Below are positions 57,701 through 64,000 of a DNA stretch of 64,000 bases, piece by piece. The notes beneath the pieces were generated by a model. It was not told the origin of the DNA and ran no database searches. It saw nothing but the letters and a program-made list of their open reading frames with translations. The stretch spans positions 28,820,969-28,884,968 of the forward strand of contig CM055102.1 in the NCBI GenBank assembly GCA_029204225.1, in the 5' to 3' direction. The translations under genes and the position numbers were made by a program. The DNA comes from Diphasiastrum complanatum (Eukaryota > Streptophyta > Lycopodiopsida > Lycopodiales > Lycopodiaceae). The stretch's first letter is position 1. Each line of letters starts with the position of its first letter.

Positions 57701-60700
57701 CATTAAAATTTAGATGGTTTAGAATCTATAATATGTATAACCGTGGGGTGAACCGTACCATGGTTCACGAATCGTGGTACGGTTCATCATAAATAAATAA
57801 ATAAATTATTAATTAATTAATGCTTGATAAAAATGAACGAAAAAAATAAAAAAAAAGTTAATTAATTAATCAATAACTACACTGTTCACCACGGTTTTGG
57901 CCAAAAAAGTTAGAGAACCGTACGGTTCTCAGAACCGTGGTGAACTGCCTACGGTTCATTAATTCTATGATTATGTTGGCAAGGTCGTCACTCACTAGTT
58001 TATCCTAAAAGAGATGAAAACTGGTTCTAGAATGTGCTGTTACTGTAGTAGTTTGTTTGTTCATATGCACAACTCCACAATGACTCACTTTAGCAACTTA
58101 CAAGAATTGAATTCTTAGCCAAATTTGTTCTCAATGTTATCTTCGAGGCAGGAAATATTTTCCAAGTGACTTCTAAGGTTTAATGGTCCTACGTGATGCA
58201 AGGTTCGGGCAATCGCTGATTGGCCTGTTCCCACAGATGTCCACCATGTTCGTATGTTTCTTGGTCTCGCTACTCACCTTCGTCGTCTTGTTCCTCACTT
58301 TGCCACTGTGGCTGCCCCTCTTCATGCCCTTTTGAAGAAGTCTAGTGCTTTTGTTTGGACTTCTGATTGTCAGTTCGCCTTTGACACTCTTCGTCGTGCT
58401 GTTGTGGAGGCCTCTGTCCTGTGTTTACCACAGTTTGATCAGAAATTTATTGTTGAGACCGATGCTAGTAATGTTGGTTTGGGTGCCTTGCTTCGTCAGT
58501 CTCAGTGTATTATTGCTTATGAGTCGTGTCGTTTACGCTCTTATGAGCAACGTTATTCTATCCATGAGAAAGAGCTTCTTGCCATTATCTATGCTCTTAA
58601 GAAGTGGCGCCATTACCTGTACCGTGTTCCTTTTGATATCGTTGCTGATCATCAGTCCTTACGTTATCTCTTCTCCTAGCGTGATCTTAGTGATCGTCAG
58701 TTTCGTTGGTTGCAGTTTTTACAATCTTTTGATTTTTCTATTTTGTATCGTCCTGGTCGTGCTAACACTGCTGCTGACGCATTGTCTAGACTTCCTGCTT
58801 TATTGAATACCCTTGTTGCCACGATCCCTTCCTGGTTTGATGATCTTCCATCTGCTTATCTTACATGTTCTGATTTTCGTGATGTTTATAGTTCAGCTCC
58901 ACCTATGTCGTCTTCACCTCATCAGGCTTATTCCATTGTTGACCACCGTCTTTATCATTATGGTTCTCTTTGTATTCCTAGTTCTTTGGGTATCCGTTCT
59001 CAGTTGTTGTCGGATGCTCATTCGTCCCCAGTTGGGGGTCATTTTGGTTTTCAGAAGTCTTATGCTCGTCTTAAGGATCATTTCTATTGGCCATCCCTTA
59101 GGAAAGAGCTTGTTGTACTTATTCGTATCTGTCCTTTCTGCTTACGTAATAAGTACTCCCGTGCTAAGTCCGCTGGTTTGCTTCAGAGTTGGCCTATTCC
59201 TCACTGCCAGTGGACTGATATTTCTATGGACTTCATCATTGGCCTTCCCCGCACCCGTCGTGGTCACGATTCATGTATGGTGGTAGTTGACAGGTTCTCA
59301 AAACAGGCACATTTCATACCCGTCCGCAGTACTATCACAGCAGAGCAGCTTTTTTTAACTAAAAAACTTGGGGAGGAGGATGCATGTATGGGGAATGTGC
59401 ATATCCCCATACATTTGCACATATTGTGTGCATTGAGGGGTGGACCCCAAAAAGATTCCTCACCCCCATTCTTTTAGTTTCTTTCCTTTAGCTAACTGTC
59501 ACTGCTTTGAGACTCTTATAGTATTCCTTATTCTAATATGGTGTTCCACAAGTGTATTGTTTAGATGAAAAGCCTTAAAGTAGCTTTGTCCTTTTTTATT
59601 ACTCGTCTTCAGTTGTGCCAGACTTTGTAGTATGTTGATAACTTGTCTAGGTGCCCTATCCATGTTCTGTAACCTAATAATGACCATTTGTAACTTTCTG
59701 TGGTTTCACAGGAACTTTTCTCTGAGGTTGGTGATTTAAAGCGATGCTCCATCCACTATGACAGAAGTGGCCGTTCAAAGGTAACTCCTTGCTTTATAAT
59801 TCATAGTTGCACAGAATCGCATTTCTGGGAGGAGACGTTTCGGAAACCGCGTTTCTCCTCCCATAATCGCAAATTTTTTCTTTTGTTTTTTTTGTTGGAA
59901 AAATAGCTTATGGCTGAAAATTTTTTAGGGGATCAATGGTCAAATGAGCGTTTTGCCTCTCAAAAGTGCAGTAGATGGGGCACAAACAGATCTTATTTTC
60001 AATAGCTACTTGGTTGTTATTTGCTCTGGATTTCAATAAATGCTCAGGGGGTTCGGGGGGCGGTAGCCCCCCGAGAAACGGGGGGTCTGGGGGGCGGTAG
60101 CCCCCCGGTGGGGGGTTTGGGGGGCAACGCTTCCCAATGGCAGGGTCCGGGGGCTGCCGGTAGACCTCGGCCCCGACGGTAAGGCCTCTTCATGACTTGG
60201 CCTTCCAACTCTCTGAGCGAAAACACACTCTGGGACCATTTGTGATCGTAACAAACACGCTAGAGGTTAACTTTTGAATTTTTATCCTTGACAAAACCCA
60301 ACATGGATTAATGCACCTGAACTGGACCATCCTGCACCCGAAACAGTCGGCAAATTACACAGTAATTATGCTCTTAATTAGAGCTTTCACCTGATATCCA
60401 TATTGCACAAAAAAAAACCAAACAAAAAATTAAAAAAAAAACGTTTCTGAAAGAATTCCATATTTCCGAAATGTGTTTATCATTTGCTTTCTAAACTATT
60501 GTAGTAGTTTGCTATGCGTGAGTTTATGTTTCAAATTGGTGATGTGAAGGGTTTGATTTTCATGTTCATTCCAGGGTACAGCTGAGGTAGTATTTACCAG
60601 AAAACCAGATGCTTTGGCTGCTATGAAAAGGTACAACAATGTGCAACTGGATGGAAAGCCCATGAAGATAGAGCTGATTGGCACCAATTTGATGACTGGT

Positions 60701-61120
60701 GTGGCACAAATTGCTAATGGGAGCACAGCAGCTGCAGGAAGAGCCCGTTCTGGTTTGACAACGTATGCTTCTGCCTATTGTTAATTGGTGGAGTATATGA
60801 TGAACATTATTCATGTCGGAGAAATTTTTCCTTTCAATTTTTTATATTGGTTATTTATATCAAGCTTGAATTGATTATTCTAATCTGTTTGAAATGAGGA
60901 GGGTAGATCTATGACCCTTGCTCCGGATAGCCTCACTTATAATTTTTTGTTGCATTAAACCAGAGTTTCAACACGTGGACGTGGTGGTCTTGGGCCCAGA
61001 CGATTAAGTCGTGGGCGTGGCAGAGGGCGAGGGCGCAGGGGCCCTGCTTTACAGAAGTCAACAGAGGATCTAGATGCAGACCTTGAAAATTACCATGCCG
61101 AGGCTATGCAGACATCTTAA
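54767..61120 (+). CDS. ALY: ALY/REF mRNA-export adaptor (THO complex subunit 4)
   Basis: Five exons join in frame to 250 codons plus stop: 54767-54958, 55641-55787, 59712-59780, 60575-60762 and 60964-61120. The N-terminus [17 protein letters not shown] is the UAP56-binding motif, followed by a Gly/Arg-rich region. The RRM runs through exons 2 to 4, with RNP2 LYVSNL and RNP1 GTAEVVF. The C-terminal region is [11 protein letters not shown], then [18 protein letters not shown], the usual plant ALY ending. ALY proteins bind mRNA, recruit the helicase UAP56 and pass mRNA to the nuclear export receptor. The first intron seems to use a GC donor (AAG|GCAAGC). Intron 2 (55788-59711) is 3.9 kb and packed with transposon DNA. 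All exon joins keep frame and no inactivating change is seen. Length is normal for the family. Confidence 0.95.
56242..56826 (+). mobile_element. hAT-like non-autonomous element carrying a DWF1 fragment
   Basis: The ends are CATAGAA and TTCTATG(C), flanked by TATCAAT on both sides (56235-56241 and 56827-56833), fitting a 7-8 bp target-site duplication. The subterminal regions are rich in inverted GGTTCAC(C/G) and GAACCGT units, followed by ATTAATTAATTA on both arms. Between them lies a host-gene-like coding fragment, listed separately. No transposase is present. Size, ends and duplication length fit a non-autonomous hAT-type element; the superfamily call is an inference. Confidence 0.6.
56412..56702 (+). 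pseudogene. DWF1/DIMINUTO (delta24-sterol reductase) fragment
   Basis: After [12 protein letters not shown] and a frame change, the sequence reads [15 protein letters not shown], a stop, [20 protein letters not shown], then [21 protein letters not shown]. The last stretch is the highly conserved FAD-binding segment of plant delta24-sterol reductase, an enzyme of sterol and brassinosteroid synthesis. Only about 95 residues remain, in one exon, with a stop and a shift. It lies between the arms of a hAT-like element in the ALY intron, so it is a captured fragment, not a working gene. Confidence 0.8.
57721..57972. mobile_element. second, shorter element of the same hAT-like family
   Basis: Both ends carry GGTTCAC-type and GAACCGT-type inverted units, with ATTAATTAATTAAT in the middle. 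The right end, TTCTATGATTATG, matches the TTCTATG end of the element at 56242. No coding fragment is present. The left end is degenerate, so no target duplication could be set. Confidence 0.55.
58190..59370 (+). mobile_element. Ty3/gypsy retrotransposon fragment 2
   Basis: The plus-strand frame covers the reverse-transcriptase thumb ([20 protein letters not shown]), RNase H ([47 protein letters not shown]), the tether ending in [15 protein letters not shown], and the integrase zinc finger (GGHFGFQKS, then CPFCLRNKY). It also includes the first part of the integrase core ([20 protein letters not shown]). There is one stop after RYLFS; otherwise the frame is open for more than 370 codons, making it younger than the other gypsy copies. 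Both ends are cut. It sits in ALY intron 2 in the sense orientation. Confidence 0.93.
59385..59413. repeat. hairpin at the end of the gypsy fragment
   Basis: A perfect 10-bp inverted repeat, TGTATGGGGA and TCCCCATACA, with a 9-base loop. It lies just past the point where gypsy coding similarity ends. It may be part of a separate small repeat at the breakpoint. Confidence 0.8.
59820..60200. repeat. inverted repeat and G/C-run block in ALY intron 3
   Basis: At 59826-59862, GGGAGGAGAC and GTTTCTCCTCCC form a hairpin. At 60040-60180 there is an unusually GC-rich block. GGGGGGCGGTAGCCCCCCG occurs twice, as near-palindromic units, with other G runs of five or six. The composition differs sharply from the surrounding AT-rich intron. 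It looks like a small repeat element; no terminal repeats could be fixed. Confidence 0.7.
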
Positions 61121-63199
61121 ATTTGTGGCGTACTAGCTTGATAGAGTGCAGATCTGAAATTTTATGTAGAAGTTAATCTGGTTAATGGACCAGCTAAATT
61201 TGGGTTCTATTTGAGCAGGCTTTGTTTAGGTATCCCATGATTTAGGCTTCATACTCAATTGGGGTATGTTTCCTCTAATTCTGTTTAGATGTATGCCCAT
61301 TGCTCAAAAGTTTTAGATAAAAGGTATCAGAAATAGTTTGACCGTCAGTCCAGTTCTATTTGTGTGAGGTATCTCTCCTTAAAAAGTGTTCAATTGTTGA
61401 AATGGTATGAAATATGAACATAACAAGGAAGCTGGATGATTTTAACAGTGGATGGACTGAAAACTTTGAATGCTTTTCAGAAAGAGCTGCCTATTATAGA
61501 ATGTTGTATTATTACATTGTTTGCTGAGTAGTTTTCAGCTCTGCAGTATTTCATGGCATGATCTCTGTGTCAATTTGGACAATAGCTTTCTCCACGATGG
61601 TTTGGATAATGCTTTTCAGCAATTAACTGCAGGATGTAGCTGAATTTTGAAGAGTTTGTTAGCCCTTTTTGCAGTTCACTGATGAACATGATTATTTCAC
61701 TGCTTTCAGATGATGGATTACGCAGTGAAAATATTTGTGTTCTTGGAATACTTCGTTCCTTCATGATTGGCCCTAATGCGAACAGCTGGAAAAGGATGTT
61801 TTAGGAGAAGGCTACATAAAGTATTAATATATTAAATGTTTTTGTTGGCAAAGCATAGTGATGAGGGAATGGGAGCAGAGAATGGGGACAAATCATTTCT
61901 AACAAATTGGACGGGGAAAGCCACATCATCATACCTGTGGAGCATTTATGTATGTTATAAGAACTAAAAATGCTCATTTTGAAAGCACATAAACAGAATC
62001 AAAGGATCAGTACTTCATTTATTTAGGGGGCACTCCTATAATGTAAGGTACCATTTTAAGTCTTGGGTCTGTGCAGAAGCTGTTACCATAGGGAACCACT
62101 TTGAATGTGGGAATTTGTGCTTCCAGACCTGAGAGCTTGAGGAACGTGTGGAAATGCCTAAGATGCCACTTCCCTGGTCACGCCGTGGAAAAGTCATTCT
62201 CAATGAGATTTGTTTTACATGAAAGAGTATGCATCAGGTGAATTAAAATTCCACCCATTTAGCCATTGTCGGTGAGCCCATATATGAGAAATGTGGACAC
62301 ACACTAGCTAAATTGTAATGTTGAGTTCAGACGTGCTATGAGAACTCGACCTATCTATATCCAAGTTTTAGTGCAAACTTGTAGACATAAAAGTCAAAGA
62401 AGTGGCTAAATACTTCTCTGAAGTTTAGAAACTTGTTCCTACCAAATCTGCTTGGAACGTACTGTATGTTCTGGTACAGTACATTTTGGAATGTAATGCT
62501 CGATAACGCATCAAAAAATTGACTGGAAAATACTTAAATACTGTCCGTAAAAATTCATTCAAGCCCGTAAAGTTGGAACATACCACTTTCACGGATCTCT
62601 GCAGGTCGCTGCAAACACCAAGTTTCTTTCTTGGATACATACCTTTGGTTCCTTGTAGTCCTTTCCTAGTTTTCTTGATAATTAGTATTTGTTGAGCTTC
62701 AAGTTCATGCAAAAACAAACTCACAGGCTGATTTCGATCAAATTCCCAGAGAGTAGTTACGTGGCACCTCGCTCAATGGTCAATTGGTTGAAGTGGTATG
62801 ATGCATATCCGGCCACAATTATCCAGGTTAGAACTTCAAAATTGATTTGGGAAGTGTTGCTTTTTTATTATGCAACTACTTTCAATTGATAGATTTAAGT
62901 ATATTTTCATGTAGTTCAACTGCCAAACAGTATTCTGACTCTCTTTAACAAAGTGAAAGTGAATTTGCTGAGCACCTTAAGTCTTAGCTATTCTAGAGGT
63001 AAATTTTTTCGAGTGTTTTTTTTGTGCTTATTTTTTTGTGGGTCGTTCTTAAATTGCATGTGTTTTTTCTATCCCTAAAAGCATCACTTTGAATACACTA
63101 AATCCCCAAATCTCATTTTGTGCAAATCATTGAATTCCTGCCTAAATTCATTATAGGCTTCAAACTCCGTAGTGTTCTCACTGGGTATATTCATGACAT
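61121..63199. other. 3' flank of ALY, no gene recognised
   Basis: The first few hundred bases are probably ALY 3' UTR. Beyond that, no frame with a recognisable domain was found. Short frames at 62425-62724 (minus) and 62689-62889 (plus) lack any motif. Confidence 0.45.
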
Positions 63200-63994
63200 T
63201 TATGTTAAGCTTTTTTTATCATTGTAGCAAATGAATTTATTATGAAAACATAAGTAAACTTTAAAATTAGAATTCTTCATTATTGAATTAAGTTCATGTT
63301 TAGAATAAGGATTAACATTTTTAGTGTTAACACTTAAACTAGCCTTGATCTTAATCAAAGAATTCTCATGCATAAAAGATAAAGATTTTTCAGCAAAATC
63401 AATTCTGAATGACTTATTCTTATCAAAATGCCATTGTTGCCCGAGAAAAATATCTACATTAGCTAATGCAACAACATAGAATTCTAGTTTTTCAGAGTAA
63501 TCCTCTATGTGTAACTCTACATCAGGAATAACATAATCCATAAACTTGGAATTGCTTTCCGATGCCATTGTCACACAATATTTTTTCTCATGACTTTTTT
63601 GGGTAGGAAGGTTTAGCGTCTGCACCAAATTTACATTAATATAGTTATGAGTGGATCCTGTGTCAAAAAGAACATTAACAACTTGAACTTTAACTTTACC
63701 TTTAATGCAAATAAGGTCATTAGGTCCAAAAACTAAAGAACTAAGGAAACATACATCCATCTCATTACTTCGAGACAAATTACCTGAGGTAGAAACTGGT
63801 TTTTTTACGCATGTTAGTTGATGCCATGTCCCATGGTGTCGATGATGGATGAGTTTACACCGCCCAATCATCCAAATGATGAGAACAAACCCTATCGGCT
63901 TAGATCTCAGGTAAATCAAGATTCTGGACCATCCAAGTGGAGACCCAATCAGTCTAAAATTTATGATGATCAACTTGTTTACAATGCTCATCAT
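63200..63994 (-). mobile_element. Ty3/gypsy protease region, minus strand, running off the right edge
   Basis: An open frame of about 264 codons on the minus strand. The centre reads VNVLFDTGSTHNYINVNLV, the D-T-G active site of a retroviral-type aspartic protease. It is followed by VTMASESNSKFMDY and ANVDIFLGQQWHFD, the usual second half of the fold in gypsy polyproteins. The upstream part resembles the linker after gag. Polymerase would be expected to the left (3'), but only AT-rich decayed sequence is seen there. The element may continue beyond the window. Confidence 0.85.
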
Positions 63995-64000
63995 ACTATC

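Overview
The window is plant nuclear DNA: AT-rich, dominated by old and mutually nested transposable elements, with only two clear host genes. Spliceosomal introns, a plant-type ALY/REF mRNA-export factor, a fragment of the plant sterol reductase DWF1/DIMINUTO, abundant Ty1/copia and Ty3/gypsy remnants with initiator-Met tRNA primer sites, and long repeat-filled introns all point to a land plant. The age and density of the repeats fit a large-genome lineage (gymnosperm, fern or similar), but the species cannot be named from this sequence.

Host genes. (1) A six-exon phospholipase-D-superfamily gene with two HKD motifs lies on the minus strand (27.5-33.3 kb). (2) A five-exon ALY/REF gene lies on the plus strand (54.8-61.1 kb). 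Its 3.9 kb third intron holds a hAT-like element carrying a DWF1 fragment, a second related small element and a Ty3/gypsy fragment.

The most unusual content is a repeated four-gene element, present as three decayed copies: A (5.1-8.9 kb), B (14.1-21.9 kb) and C (45.7-51.8 kb). Copies B and C keep the same order and orientation: gene X forward, gene H reverse, gene D forward, gene T reverse. H encodes an N-terminal histone-H3 fold followed, after a basic or proline-rich linker, by a Ulp1/C48-like cysteine protease split at conserved introns. T looks like a DDE-type transposase. D and X belong to families I do not recognise. The divergent H/D promoter holds a block of CACGTG boxes, with a TATA box on each side and then arrays of an iteron-like motif (GCGC-N4-nGYGATAT) in both leaders. 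The half-site of the motif differs between copies B and C. Copy B was interrupted by a copia element and then rearranged by a roughly 2.1 kb inversion. I know of no described element with this gene set; it is the main candidate for a new system.

The rest is retroelements. There are Ty3/gypsy remnants (8.9-11.3, 58.2-59.4 and 63.2-64 kb). There are copia pieces (6.1-7.3, 13.7-14.1, 19.8-20.2, 21.9-26.3 and 43.9-45.7 kb). A non-autonomous LTR element (39.65-43.8 kb) shares leader and gag start with the 22-26 kb copia family but carries a long unrelated coding region. A non-LTR reverse transcriptase lies at 35.9-37.5 kb on the minus strand, and an isolated LTR with its primer site at 38.25-38.75 kb. 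Microsatellites and small tandem duplications are scattered between them.
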